From contig JABJAB010000006.1 in NCBI GenBank assembly GCA_018666235.1, forward strand, positions 1 to 50,474: a DNA stretch of 50,474 nucleotides, given 5' to 3'. The notes below the pieces were generated by a model. It searched no databases and was not told where the DNA came from. It saw only the letters and a program-made list of their open reading frames with translations. The translations under genes and the position numbers were made by a program. Shown here one piece after another: positions 25,764 to 34,251 of the stretch (positions are counted from its first letter, which is position 1; every line of letters begins with the position of its first letter). The stretch is from Ilumatobacter sp. (GTDB taxonomy: Bacteria > Actinomycetota > Acidimicrobiia > Acidimicrobiales > Ilumatobacteraceae).

Positions 25764-28087
25764 GCGTGATCGACCAGACCACCACGACGACGCCGCGACA
25801 CGGGGCGCTGGGCACGTCTCCGACGCGTCCTGACGGCGTCGAGAAGGTGCAAGGCACATACGCCTTCTCCTCGGACATTTCCGCAGACGGCTGCCTGTTC
25901 GGTGTGACGCTGCGCTCGCCACACCCCTACGCCCGCATTCTGTCGATCGACCTCTCCGCTGCGTGGAAGATCGACGGCGTGCAAGCAATCGTCACCGCCG
26001 ACGATGTCCCCGGCCAGTTGACCTATGGGCTGATCTCGCAAGATCAACCGGTGTTTGCCTCCGACGTGGTGCGCTATGTCGGTGAGCCAGTCGCGGCGCT
26101 TGCAGCCGATGACCCCGAGGTTGCTCGCCGCGGCATGGAAGCGATTGTGGTCGAGTACGAGGTGCTGACTCCGTTGCTTGACGCTGACGAAGCAATCAGT
26201 GGCATGCGCGACCCGATTCACCCAGACGGCAACGTGATCCGTCACCAGCGGATCGTCCACGGGGACGCGGCAGCGACTGGCGACGTCGTCATCGAGGGCA
26301 CGTACGAGATCGGCATGCAAGATCAGGCGTTTCTCGGCCTTGAAGCCGCACTCGCCCTCCCGGATTCAGGTGGCAAGGGCATTGAACTGCATGTCGCCAC
26401 CCAGTGGTTGCATGAAGACCGGCACCAGATCGCGGCCTGTCTGGGATTCGACGAAGAGAACGTGCGGCTGGTCCTCGGTGGGGTGGGAGGCGCCTTCGGC
26501 GCGCGCGAAGACATCAGCCTGCAGGTGCACTGCTGCCTCCTCGCGTTACGAGTCAGCCGACCGGTGCGCATGGCGTACAGCCGTGGTGAGAGCTTCCTTG
26601 GACACGTCCATCGTCACCCTGCGTCGATCTGGATGCGCCACCACGCCACCGCCGACGGCGAGATCGTCAAGATCGAATCGAAGATGGTCTTCGACGGGGG
26701 AGCGTACGCGTCGACCTCGTCAGCGGTGCTGATCAATGCGATCACGTTGGCGCAGGGTCCATACCGCTGTCCAAACGCAGTGGTCGATGGCTGGGCGGTG
26801 CGAACCAACCATCTCCCATGCGGCGCAATGCGCGGGTTCGGAGCTGTGCAAGCCTGCTTTGCGTACGAGTCGCAGATGGACAAGCTCGCAGCCGCGTGCG
26901 GCATTGATCCGTTCGATATCAGGCTGCGGAACGCGATGACGACTGGCGACACGTTGATCACCGGACAGCCGGTGTTGAACGTGGCCCCTGTCGAGGAGTG
27001 CCTCCGTGCAACCAGTGCCCTGCCACTCCCCGACGAGCCCGTCGGCGGGCTCCTGCTGCCCGATGGGTCCCAGGACGCGATGAAGTTGCCCGGCGGGGCT
27101 GGCCGAACCGCCGATGCGGCCGACGTGGTGCGCGGCATCGGCTGGGGTGTGTCGATCAAAAACCTGATGTATTCAGAGGCGTTCGACGACTACGCAACCG
27201 CTCGGTGTCGACTCGTCGACAGCCCCGACGGGGTCCACGTCCATCTCAAATTCGCCACGTCGGAGGTCGGCCAAGGGTTCGTCACGCTTGCGCCGCAGAT
27301 CGCTCGGACGGTGCTGGGCATCGATGCGGTAGTGATCGATCCGATTGATACGCAGGTTGGTTCGGCCGGGTCGACATCGGCCTCGCGTCAAACCTGGATG
27401 AGTGGCGGTGCTGTCAACAAGGCGTGCGGAGTCGTGCGCGATCTCGTGTTTGAGCAGGTGGCCGCCGCCAACGGCTGGGACGCGACGGGTCTTTTCATCG
27501 ACGGCACCGACATCGTTGACCCAACCAGTGGTTCACGCCTTGACGCCGCTGCGGCATGTTCCGGGTTGAACATCGACGAGACCGTTGAGTACCGGCATCC
27601 GCCGACCACTGAGATCGACGAGAACGGCCAGGGCAATCCCCACACCGCGTTCGCCTTCGTCGCCCACCGGGCAGTCGTTGATGTCGACCCCGATCTCGGC
27701 CTGGTCAAAGTGGTCCAGATCGCCACCGCCCAAGACGTGGGTCGAGCCCTCAACCCGCTCTCGGTCGTCGGTCAGATCGAAGGCGGCATCGCCCAGGGGC
27801 TGGGACTGGCGGTGATGGAGGAGATCATTCAAGTCGATGGCGTCATTCGCAACGGCAACTTCACGGACTACCTCCTGCCGACGTTCCTCGACATGCCGCC
27901 TGTCCTGGCCACGCTGATCGAGCAGCCTGACCCGCTTGCCCCGCTTGGCGCGAAGGGTGTCGGCGAACCGCCCTGTATCTCCTCCACGCCTGCGGTTGTG
28001 GCTGCCATCCGTGATGCGCTCGCTCAAGCAGGTGTGGACGCCGCGCTGGACCGGGTTCCCGTTCGGCCTGCCGACATCTGCCTCTGA
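25760..28087 (+). CDS. Xanthine dehydrogenase molybdenum-binding subunit (PucD-like)
   Basis: A 775-residue large subunit that hydroxylates a purine, most likely hypoxanthine or xanthine. The block VGGAFGAREDISLQVHCCLLAL followed by SRGESFLGHVHRHPA is close to the PucD xanthine dehydrogenase subunit of Bacillus-type purine catabolism. It differs from CoxL, whose AYRCSFR active-site loop is absent. HLPCGAMRGFGAVQACF supplies the substrate-binding Arg, and the catalytic Glu is in GAKGVGEPP near the C-terminus. ATG 25760 overlaps the Fe-S subunit stop; a longer start at 25667 lies inside that gene. The phosphoribosyltransferase-like gene follows after 41 bases, consistent with purine salvage. 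Confidence 0.9.
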   Translation: MSVIDQTTTTTPRHGALGTSPTRPDGVEKVQGTYAFSSDISADGCLFGVTLRSPHPYARILSIDLSAAWKIDGVQAIVTADDVPGQLTYGLISQDQPVFASDVVRYVGEPVAALAADDPEVARRGMEAIVVEYEVLTPLLDADEAISGMRDPIHPDGNVIRHQRIVHGDAAATGDVVIEGTYEIGMQDQAFLGLEAALALPDSGGKGIELHVATQWLHEDRHQIAACLGFDEENVRLVLGGVGGAFGAREDISLQVHCCLLALRVSRPVRMAYSRGESFLGHVHRHPASIWMRHHATADGEIVKIESKMVFDGGAYASTSSAVLINAITLAQGPYRCPNAVVDGWAVRTNHLPCGAMRGFGAVQACFAYESQMDKLAAACGIDPFDIRLRNAMTTGDTLITGQPVLNVAPVEECLRATSALPLPDEPVGGLLLPDGSQDAMKLPGGAGRTADAADVVRGIGWGVSIKNLMYSEAFDDYATARCRLVDSPDGVHVHLKFATSEVGQGFVTLAPQIARTVLGIDAVVIDPIDTQVGSAGSTSASRQTWMSGGAVNKACGVVRDLVFEQVAAANGWDATGLFIDGTDIVDPTSGSRLDAAAACSGLNIDETVEYRHPPTTEIDENGQGNPHTAFAFVAHRAVVDVDPDLGLVKVVQIATAQDVGRALNPLSVVGQIEGGIAQGLGLAVMEEIIQVDGVIRNGNFTDYLLPTFLDMPPVLATLIEQPDPLAPLGAKGVGEPPCISSTPAVVAAIRDALAQAGVDAALDRVPVRPADICL

Positions 28088-28114
28088 AATGGCGGCATCC
28101 CGGTGTGGCCCGAG

Positions 28115-28120
28115 TAGGTT
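28115..28120 (+). promoter_or_regulatory. Candidate -10 box TAGGTT for the phosphoribosyltransferase gene
   Basis: TAGGTT (TANNNT) ends 8 bases before ATG 28129 in the short gap after the xanthine dehydrogenase gene. It could allow the phosphoribosyltransferase to be made independently of the operon. The spacing is a little longer than at other leaderless genes here. Confidence 0.3.
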
Positions 28121-28128
28121 CCCCAGAC

Positions 28129-28626
28129 ATGTCTGAAGAGCGCGAGATTATGACCTGGGACATGCTGGGTGAGGCCACACGAACGCTGTCGCAGATGGTG
28201 GCCGACGATGGCTACGAGCCCGACATGATTCTCGGAATCGCCCGGGGCGGATTGCTCCCGGCAGGGGCCATTGGGTACGCCCTCTCGATCAAGAACGTCT
28301 ACACAATGAACGTCGAGTTCTACACCGGCGTGGACGAGCGTCTCGAAGTCCCGCGCATCCTCCCGCCGGCTCCCGATTTTGTCGACCTGTCACACGGCAA
28401 GATTCTTGTCGTTGACGACGTCGCTGATACGGGCCATACCCTCAAGTCGGTCGAAGAATTCTGTGAGGGCAAAGTTGGCGAAGTCCGCACTGCCTGCATT
28501 TACGAGAAGTCGCACTCTGTCGTGAAATGCGATTACGTGTGGAAGCGGACCGATCAGTGGATCAATTTCCCCTGGAGCGACAAGGATCCCGTCGCCAAGC
28601 GCGACTGGGCCGTCAAAGACGCCTGA
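28129..28626 (+). CDS. Xanthine-guanine phosphoribosyltransferase-like protein
   Basis: A 165-residue PRTase. ILGIARGGLLPAGAIGYAL is the N-terminal hood and loop, and ILVVDDVADTGHTL is the PRPP-binding motif. The start REIMTWDML and the end DQWINFPW resemble Escherichia coli Gpt (VTWDML, DTWIEQPWD), so xanthine or guanine is the likely base. It joins the base to PRPP to remake the nucleotide in the cytoplasm. Placed straight after xanthine dehydrogenase, it competes for the same substrate and may decide between salvage and degradation. It ends convergent with the protease gene, only 15 bases away. Confidence 0.82.
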   Translation: MSEEREIMTWDMLGEATRTLSQMVADDGYEPDMILGIARGGLLPAGAIGYALSIKNVYTMNVEFYTGVDERLEVPRILPPAPDFVDLSHGKILVVDDVADTGHTLKSVEEFCEGKVGEVRTACIYEKSHSVVKCDYVWKRTDQWINFPWSDKDPVAKRDWAVKDA

Positions 28627-28641
28627 TCCTCACCAGCAGCG

Positions 28642-29715
28642 TCAGTTGCTGAAAGCTCGCTGTTGAGCCAGTTGCAATCGTTCGGCAAGCCGCTTGGCGG
28701 GAACGATACCGAGGAGTTTGTCGCCGTTCCAGACGGTGACGAGTGGATTCGTCGGGTTCACGCGGGGGAGCACTGACGACAGATCATCGTCTGGCCCAGC
28801 CTTGGCCAGTGTGCTGAAGGGCGTCATCAGCTGGGTGAGCATCACCATCGCTCGCTGATCGGACGGGATGGCCCACAGCTGATCCTCGAGGACGAGCCCG
28901 TCCACATGGCCGTCGCCGTTCGCGTCGAGCGCGACCGCCCCGGCATGACCGAGTCGTTGCCGCTGATCGATCATCGAATCAGCATCCATGTCGCTACCAG
29001 CATGGGCAATGCCGAACCATGTGAGGTCGCGGACCTTCACGCCATCGAGTTGCTCACCGATGTATGAGGCCATGATCTCCGCGCGAGCGTTCATCGCAAT
29101 GAACACGCCGGTGACGGCAATGAAGATGCCCTGCATTCCTTGGATCATCAGTGCTACGCCGATGATGCCGAGACTCCATCCGAGGACGCGACCAGCATTG
29201 CCAGCGTCGCGCATTGCCCGGTACTTGTTACCGGTGCGCGCCCACCGCACCGCTCGAACCACGCGGCCGCCGTCGAGCGGTGAGCCGGGGAGCATGTTGA
29301 ACACGGCGAGCACGACGTTGATGAACCCGATCCAGATCAAGACGTTGGAACGGAACAGGAATGCCAATCCGACACTTATGACACCGATCAGCAAGCTGAC
29401 TGCGGGGCCGGCGACAGCGATCAGGCCGTCGGCCTTCGGCGTGGGCGACTCACGATCGAGCCGGGCAACGCCACCGAGCGCCCACAGATCAATCGACTCG
29501 GTGTTGACGCCGTAGCGACGCGCCACCAGTGCATGGCCGAACTCGTGCAGAAGGATGGAGATGAAGAAGGCGAGCGTGGCGATCAGGCCGGCGACGACGC
29601 CGAGCGCGGCCGCGAGGTTGGCCCCGAACAGTGCAGCGACAAGCGCCATGCTCCAGTGGGCGCGGACCGGAATTCCGAAGTACCGACCCAAGTTCAATGA
29701 TCCGGGTGATCTCAT
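28642..29715 (-). CDS. Site-2 protease family membrane metalloprotease (M50) with C-terminal CBS region
   Basis: A 357-residue intramembrane zinc protease. HEFGH at residues 57-61 in a hydrophobic helix is the HExxH zinc site, and NMLPGSPLDGGRVVRA holds the third ligand Asp in the LDG motif. The last 120 residues contain a region ending NPTNPLVTVWNGDKLLGIVPAKRLAERL that looks like a CBS pair, as in mycobacterial Rip3-type proteins. It probably cleaves a membrane-bound regulator such as an anti-sigma factor (inference). ATG 29715 is preferred over a longer frame that would read through a low-complexity pentamer repeat and yield an unlikely Trp/Gly-rich leader. Confidence 0.88.
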   Translation of the reverse strand: MRSPGSLNLGRYFGIPVRAHWSMALVAALFGANLAAALGVVAGLIATLAFFISILLHEFGHALVARRYGVNTESIDLWALGGVARLDRESPTPKADGLIAVAGPAVSLLIGVISVGLAFLFRSNVLIWIGFINVVLAVFNMLPGSPLDGGRVVRAVRWARTGNKYRAMRDAGNAGRVLGWSLGIIGVALMIQGMQGIFIAVTGVFIAMNARAEIMASYIGEQLDGVKVRDLTWFGIAHAGSDMDADSMIDQRQRLGHAGAVALDANGDGHVDGLVLEDQLWAIPSDQRAMVMLTQLMTPFSTLAKAGPDDDLSSVLPRVNPTNPLVTVWNGDKLLGIVPAKRLAERLQLAQQRAFSN

Positions 29716-29783
29716 GATGTGTTCAACCGTACGCCCGTTCCCCCTATTCCGCCCGCCACCCCTCCATCCGGTTCCAACGAGCC

Positions 29784-29844
29784 CACTCCACTCCATTCGG
29801 TCCAGTCCGGTCCAGTCCAGTCCAGTTCGGCCCAGTCCAGTCCG
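29784..29844. repeat. Imperfect pentanucleotide repeat (TCCAG/TCCGG)
   Basis: About 60 bases built from variants of TCCAG (+ strand), for example GGTCCAGTCCGGTCCAG, in the leader between the protease and the upstream oxidoreductase. On the - strand it reads as CTGGA repeats and contains no stop in one frame, which creates a spurious N-terminal extension of the protease. Likely a slippage-prone intergenic repeat. Confidence 0.75.
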
Positions 29845-29890
29845 AAAAATGTGGCGTGATGTTCGCTCAGCGGCGCTCATCCCACACATT
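29845..29890 (-). terminator. Probable rho-independent terminator of the PYROXD2-like gene
   Basis: On the - strand, 18 bases after the oxidoreductase stop, TGTGG-GATG pairs with CATC-ACG-CCACA around a GC-rich inner loop, followed by five Ts. The stem is imperfect (a bulge), so strength is uncertain. Confidence 0.45.
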
Positions 29891-29907
29891 TCGGGAGTTT
29901 TGTGGCG

Positions 29908-31482
29908 TTAGGAACGGTGGGCGAGGATGACGGTGGCGCAGTTCCGGCCGCTGGCGCCCCACACACCGGCGCCGGGGAATGTCGCGGCGCCGGTGAGGTA
30001 GAGGCCGTCGACTGCGGTCTCATACTTTGTCAGCTCAGGATTCGGGTTGCGGAAAGCAGCGAGCGGGCCGCCAGCAAAGCTCGTTGCATGTCCGGCCGGA
30101 AGATGGAATGCCGACTCGTAGACCGCTGGCGTCATGGCACGCCATTCGACAATGGAGTCCAGGAACCCTGGCTCGCACAACTCAGCGAATGCCTCGAGCC
30201 AACGTCGAGGCTCAGCGCCGTGACGGTTCGGATCAGCCCACCCGGCGCCGTCAGGGCCGCGGAACCCGTACGGCGTGAACAGTGCTTCGAGGCTGAACAC
30301 GTGACGGCCCTCGGGGGCCATCGTCGGGTCAAGCAGGGTTGGAACGTTGACGAGCATCCCGGGACGGTCGAGGATCTCGCCGCGCTGCATCAGGTGGTAG
30401 CCGCGATCAATGTCGCTGAGTGAGGGCGCGATAACCGTGGTCGGTCCGAGCGGCCGATGATGCCCTTTGAGCACCGGGGGAGCGGTGAGGATCGCATCGA
30501 TCTTGGATTCGTAGCCCTCGTCATGGGGCACATTGCGCCATCGACGGATCAGATCGTCGGCCTTCGCCGGCGGGTTTGTGAGCCATTTCAAGAAGGTGTC
30601 GTGAGGATTGCAGGCCGAGACGACCACGGGAGCGTCGAAGCCGGTGCCGTCGGTCAGGCTGACGCCCCTCACCGCGTCGCCGTCGCAACTGATTGAAGCG
30701 ACCGGGCTGTCGGTGCGGATTGAACCTCCCGCAGCGATGAAGGAAGCCAGCAGGGTTTCGGTGACCTGGCCGCTTCCGCCGACCGGTCGGCCAACAGTGC
30801 CCACGTGGCGCATTGCATGGGTCAATGCGCCCAAGCCTGACCCTTCGAACTCGGGCGAGATCCCCCAGACCATCGGGCCAGTCAGAGCCCCAGGCCCGGT
30901 GATGGCTGGCGTCGTGAAGAACGACCGCAGCACGTCCGCGGCACTCCGACGCGACCACCGGAGCAAGGTCGGTGTTCCCGCAAGACGTTTGCGCAGGGCG
31001 AGCTTCGTGAGCCCGGCGAGCGTGGGCGGCTCGGATGCCGCGTCGAAGATCATGCTGATCGCTGGACTCGCGGCCTTGACGTATCGGCGGTAGTTGTCGA
31101 CCTCGTCGGGAAACGAAGCTGCGAGTGACTGAAGTGTCGTTTCGAGATCGTGATGATGGGACCAACTTGCACTGGCCTGGGTGCCGTCCCACGCCATGTT
31201 GTGCTGCGCCGGCTCGACGTCGATGTACTCGAGGCCGTGCGCAGCCAGGCCGAGTTCGGAGATCACTGGAGTGGTGCGAAAGGTCAGATGGTCACAGTTG
31301 CAGATGTTGACCGTGGCACCCCCGAACGACTCGCTTGCCGCCGTACCGCCCACGTGCGACCGTGCCTCGAGCAGCAGCGTCTTCATGCCGCCCCGCGCCA
31401 GATACGCGGCAGTGACGAGTCCATTGTGGCCGGCTCCGACCACGATGGCATCGAAGGTTTGTGACTCGGGTTGATCGCTCAC
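29908..31482 (-). CDS. PYROXD2/CrtI-like NAD(P)/FAD-dependent oxidoreductase
   Basis: A 524-residue flavoprotein. The N-terminal dinucleotide motif is DAIVVGAGHNGLVTAAYLARGG with a following ARSHVGGTAAS. The C-terminal FAD motif is LYLTGAATFPGAGVWGASGRNCA. This pattern is that of phytoene-desaturase-like amine oxidoreductases, closest in style to the PYROXD2 branch rather than to true carotenoid enzymes, and no carotenoid genes are nearby. The reaction is unknown. GTG 31482 is chosen because GGGAGA stands 8 bases upstream and the Rossmann motif begins about 14 residues in. It is divergent from the creatininase-family gene with 46 bases between. Confidence 0.83.
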   Translation of the reverse strand: MSDQPESQTFDAIVVGAGHNGLVTAAYLARGGMKTLLLEARSHVGGTAASESFGGATVNICNCDHLTFRTTPVISELGLAAHGLEYIDVEPAQHNMAWDGTQASASWSHHHDLETTLQSLAASFPDEVDNYRRYVKAASPAISMIFDAASEPPTLAGLTKLALRKRLAGTPTLLRWSRRSAADVLRSFFTTPAITGPGALTGPMVWGISPEFEGSGLGALTHAMRHVGTVGRPVGGSGQVTETLLASFIAAGGSIRTDSPVASISCDGDAVRGVSLTDGTGFDAPVVVSACNPHDTFLKWLTNPPAKADDLIRRWRNVPHDEGYESKIDAILTAPPVLKGHHRPLGPTTVIAPSLSDIDRGYHLMQRGEILDRPGMLVNVPTLLDPTMAPEGRHVFSLEALFTPYGFRGPDGAGWADPNRHGAEPRRWLEAFAELCEPGFLDSIVEWRAMTPAVYESAFHLPAGHATSFAGGPLAAFRNPNPELTKYETAVDGLYLTGAATFPGAGVWGASGRNCATVILAHRS

Positions 31483-31516
31483 TAGCCCAGTCTCCCGCGC
31501 GGTTGGGTCAGCGGCG

Positions 31517-31522
31517 TAACGT
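31517..31522 (+). promoter_or_regulatory. -10 box TAACGT of the creatininase-family gene (leaderless)
   Basis: TAACGT ends exactly 6 bases before GTG 31529, matching the leaderless arrangement seen at several other genes in this window. It supports the GTG start. Confidence 0.5.
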
Positions 31523-31528
31523 GAGCGT

Positions 31529-32317
31529 GTGTCATCTGTTTCAACATCACGCCGCCTCGACGAACTTCGCGCCCCACAACTCGATGAGGCGCTCAGCGCA
31601 TCGAGCATCATCGTGCAGCCGCTTGGCGCCATCGAGCAGCACGGACCGCACCTACCGTTCAACACTGATCTCCTGATTGCGGATCGAGTCGCGACAGGTG
31701 CTGTCGATGCGGTCGGGGAACAGCACGACGTCTGGTTGCTTCCTCCTTTGGCCTACACGAAGTCAAACGAGCACGCGTGGAGTTCCGGCACCATCTGGTT
31801 GTCGGCGTCCACGCTGCTTGCCGTACTTGACGACATCGGCCGCTGTATCGCCAAGACCCCGGCTCGAAAGCTCGTGTTCCTCAACGGGCACGGCGGCAAT
31901 TCGGCCCTCGTTGCAGCCGCCAACCGCGAATTGCGGCTCGCTCACGGGCTGATGACGTTCCTGGCCCATCCGTCGATTCCACCCGATCAAGGCGGCCACT
32001 CCGCAGCTGGCGAACTCGGCATGGGGATTCACGGCGGAACTGACGAAACATCGCTGATGCTGCATCTCGCCCCCGAACTGGTCGACATGTCGGTCGCGAC
32101 ACGAAACGTCCCCGAGCAGCTCGCCGACAACCAGCACGTCAAGTTTGGCGGATCGGTTGCCTTCGGCTGGCTGTCAAACGACTTCGGCCCCGACGGACAC
32201 ATCGGTGACCCGCTTCCGGCCACCGCGGAACTCGGAAAGCAACTGTTTGACGGCGCAGTGAAATCGTTGGGCGAAGCGCTTGGCGAGATCGCCGCCTTCG
32301 AACTCCCGATGACCTGA
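31529..32317 (+). CDS. Creatininase family amidohydrolase
   Basis: A 262-residue metal-dependent amidohydrolase. Family motifs are in order: VQPLGAIEQHGPHLPFNTD near residue 32-50 (Glu, His and Asp metal ligands), VFLNGHGGN around residue 115 (His ligand), and GIHGGTDETSLML (Glu ligand). Known members open creatinine or formamide-type and lactam rings. The real substrate here is not deducible. It lies between a flavoprotein and a deaminase/ABC-transport operon. The protein lacks signal peptide or helices, so it is cytosolic. Confidence 0.87.
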   Translation: MSSVSTSRRLDELRAPQLDEALSASSIIVQPLGAIEQHGPHLPFNTDLLIADRVATGAVDAVGEQHDVWLLPPLAYTKSNEHAWSSGTIWLSASTLLAVLDDIGRCIAKTPARKLVFLNGHGGNSALVAAANRELRLAHGLMTFLAHPSIPPDQGGHSAAGELGMGIHGGTDETSLMLHLAPELVDMSVATRNVPEQLADNQHVKFGGSVAFGWLSNDFGPDGHIGDPLPATAELGKQLFDGAVKSLGEALGEIAAFELPMT

Positions 32318-32359
32318 GGTTCGGGCCGCGCGGCGCACCACCGTCGGGCTGTTGTCCAG

Positions 32360-32411
32360 AAAAAGCACAACGGTGCGCCCCTCAGGCCACGAGGACCAGA
32401 GGAGCGCACCG
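32360..32411 (-). terminator. Rho-independent terminator of the deaminase/ABC transporter operon
   Basis: On the - strand, after the lipoprotein stop, the arm CGGTGCGCTCCTCTG pairs with the arm complementary to CGGTGCGCCCCTCAG (13 of 15 pairs plus one wobble) around an 11-base loop. TTGTGC and a T5 run follow. The same hairpin could also stop the convergent creatininase-family transcript, although no T-run follows on that strand. Confidence 0.6.
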
Positions 32412-32447
32412 ATATGATCAATCACATTGTCGGTATCTCGATGTGAG

Positions 32448-34097
32448 CTACGCAGCTCCGAGAGCGGCGAGGATCAGGCCACCGACGGCGGTTGCGTCGG
32501 CCTGAAGGCCGAGCAGTTCGGCTACAGCGGTTGCTGCGTCGCCGTCTTCTGACGTCTGGAGTGCGCTGTTGAAACCTGCCATCACTGTCTGGAGCAACAG
32601 TGAATCAGCTTCGGCGGCGTCGGCAGGGAAGCTGGCCAGCAGCGTGTCGCCAGCAGCGCGCAGCGGTGTCGCTGACGGAGCCGTGTGAGGTGCGTCGAGG
32701 AAGCCCAGGGCCTCATCACCGAACAGTCCCAGCTGTGTTACGTACTCGGTGTAGGTCGCTGGGTCGGACTGCACGATGCCGACAAATTCCTCGCTGGGTG
32801 CGTCAGCCGGGGCTTCGGTGGTTGCCGGGGCTTCGGGCTCTTCGACGGCCTCGACGGGAAGTCCGATCGATGCGTCGATGTACTCGTTGGTCACCAGGTC
32901 GGCGGGCGTGAGCCCCTCGACGCCGAACACCGGGCCGGCGATCTCGATGAAGCCGGTCAGCCGGTTCTCATCGAAGTTGCCAAGCGTGGCGTCCGGGCCA
33001 TTGCTGACCAGACCGAGTTCGAGCTGCAGTGCAACCGATGCTGCACCGAGTTCTGCGTCGTAGACCCAGAAGTCGTTGTACTCGTTGACGGCCTGAACGA
33101 TGAGCTCGTTGGTGGCAGCCGGGTCGTTGATGTAATCAATGGTGGACTGCTGCACGATGGGAGCGAACGCCGCCATGCAATCGCTGAGTTCGGCCTTGCG
33201 TGCATCGATCACGGCGAGCGGTGCGGCATAGGTTTGCCAACCGGCGTCGTGGATCAGCTGGAACTTGACGGGCTTGCCCCAGTCGGTGAAGACATTCTCG
33301 TAGTTGTAGGGCTCGGCTGAAGCGAAGCCCTGCTGGGCGATGGCACCGTTCTCGGCGATGAACACCGAGGGGCCGCCGTCGTAGCTGCCGTCGAGCTGGC
33401 CTTCAGTGACCTGACCATCAGCGAGCAGGAACTGCATGTATGCGCCTGTCTCGAAGTATCGAATGGTGACGCCGTCGCCGTCCTTTGCGGTAGCCAGATC
33501 GGCAATGGTCTGGGCGTCTGGGTAGGTCGCTGGGTCCCACATGATGATCTGCGGGTTGATCTCGAGCGGTGCGACAAACGCCGTGGTCGGGTTGTCTGCG
33601 TAGTTCTCGATTGCTTCGTCGGTTGCGACGTAACCGAAGGTGACGTCAGCGTCCTGTGCCATCAGCGAGACGACCTGCTGGAAGCCAACGGCGGGGCCAC
33701 CGGTGCGAATCTCGATGTTGACGCCAGTTGCGACACCTCCGCTCGCGACCAACGGGCCGCTGACGACCTTCTTGTCGGCGTCGATGGATGGGTTCTCGCC
33801 GACCATTTGGTACAGGGCGCCGTGCTCGGCTTCCGGGAACCAGTCGGTCTGGATGACGATGGTCTCAGGACAGACAGCGGAGAGGATTCCGTCGTCGGCG
33901 GGTGCGTCGGTGTCAGCAGGTGCCTCGGTGTCAGCAGGTGCCTCGGTGTCGGCAGGTGCCTCGGTGTCGGCAGGTGCTTCGGTGCCGGCTGGCGCTTCAG
34001 TGTCTGTCGACGCCTCGTCGTCGCTGCCGCATGCGGCAACAGAAATGGCGGCGACTGCACCGAATGCAGCCAGCTTGGTCAGGCGAGTGTTTTGCAT
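32448..34097 (-). CDS. NitT/TauT-type ABC transporter substrate-binding lipoprotein (NMT1/SsuA-like)
   Basis: A 549-residue lipoprotein. The signal ends at lipobox SVAAC with Cys23, then a linker of six TEAPAD-type repeats. The mature part starts IVIQTDWFPEAEHGALYQMV, the opening typical of NMT1/THI5-like binding proteins that capture pyrimidines, sulfonates or nitrate. Later segments such as DVTFGYVATDEAIENYA and LQLIHDAGWQTYA-like blocks fit that fold. An additional helical region and a second Pro/Ala/Glu linker near residue 440 make it longer than the usual 330 residues. ATG 34097 has AGGGGGAGA 9 bases upstream. It is the last gene of the operon after its permease, with about 150 bases between. 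Confidence 0.85.
   Translation of the reverse strand: MQNTRLTKLAAFGAVAAISVAACGSDDEASTDTEAPAGTEAPADTEAPADTEAPADTEAPADTDAPADDGILSAVCPETIVIQTDWFPEAEHGALYQMVGENPSIDADKKVVSGPLVASGGVATGVNIEIRTGGPAVGFQQVVSLMAQDADVTFGYVATDEAIENYADNPTTAFVAPLEINPQIIMWDPATYPDAQTIADLATAKDGDGVTIRYFETGAYMQFLLADGQVTEGQLDGSYDGGPSVFIAENGAIAQQGFASAEPYNYENVFTDWGKPVKFQLIHDAGWQTYAAPLAVIDARKAELSDCMAAFAPIVQQSTIDYINDPAATNELIVQAVNEYNDFWVYDAELGAASVALQLELGLVSNGPDATLGNFDENRLTGFIEIAGPVFGVEGLTPADLVTNEYIDASIGLPVEAVEEPEAPATTEAPADAPSEEFVGIVQSDPATYTEYVTQLGLFGDEALGFLDAPHTAPSATPLRAAGDTLLASFPADAAEADSLLLQTVMAGFNSALQTSEDGDAATAVAELLGLQADATAVGGLILAALGAA
33897..34012. repeat. 18-base tandem repeat coding the second lipoprotein linker
   Basis: Five to six copies of an 18-base unit (TCGGTGTCAGCAGGTGCC and variants, + strand), each coding DTEAPA. 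Same unit length and peptide style as the linker repeat of the peptide-transporter lipoprotein. No spacers, so not CRISPR. Confidence 0.82.
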
Positions 34098-34251
34098 GAG
34101 TAGGTGTCTCCCCCTGGAGGTTGTGGTGATGGACCGGAATGTTGACGCCGGTGGACACACACTAGGAGAAAGAGCAACGGGCTCAGAACTGCGACGCGTG
34201 AACTTCTTGTTTCGTCCTTGCGCCCATCGTCACACCGAGACTGGTGTGACG

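Noticed and set aside
29716..29889. N-terminal extension of the site-2 protease
   Set aside because: It translates the pentamer repeat into a Trp/Gly/Leu/Asp-rich leader with no signal-peptide character; the membrane protease domain begins at ATG 29715.
32174..32425. An 83-residue - strand open frame
   Set aside because: It covers the terminator hairpin and the 3' end of the creatininase-family gene; codons reflect the hairpin rather than a protein.
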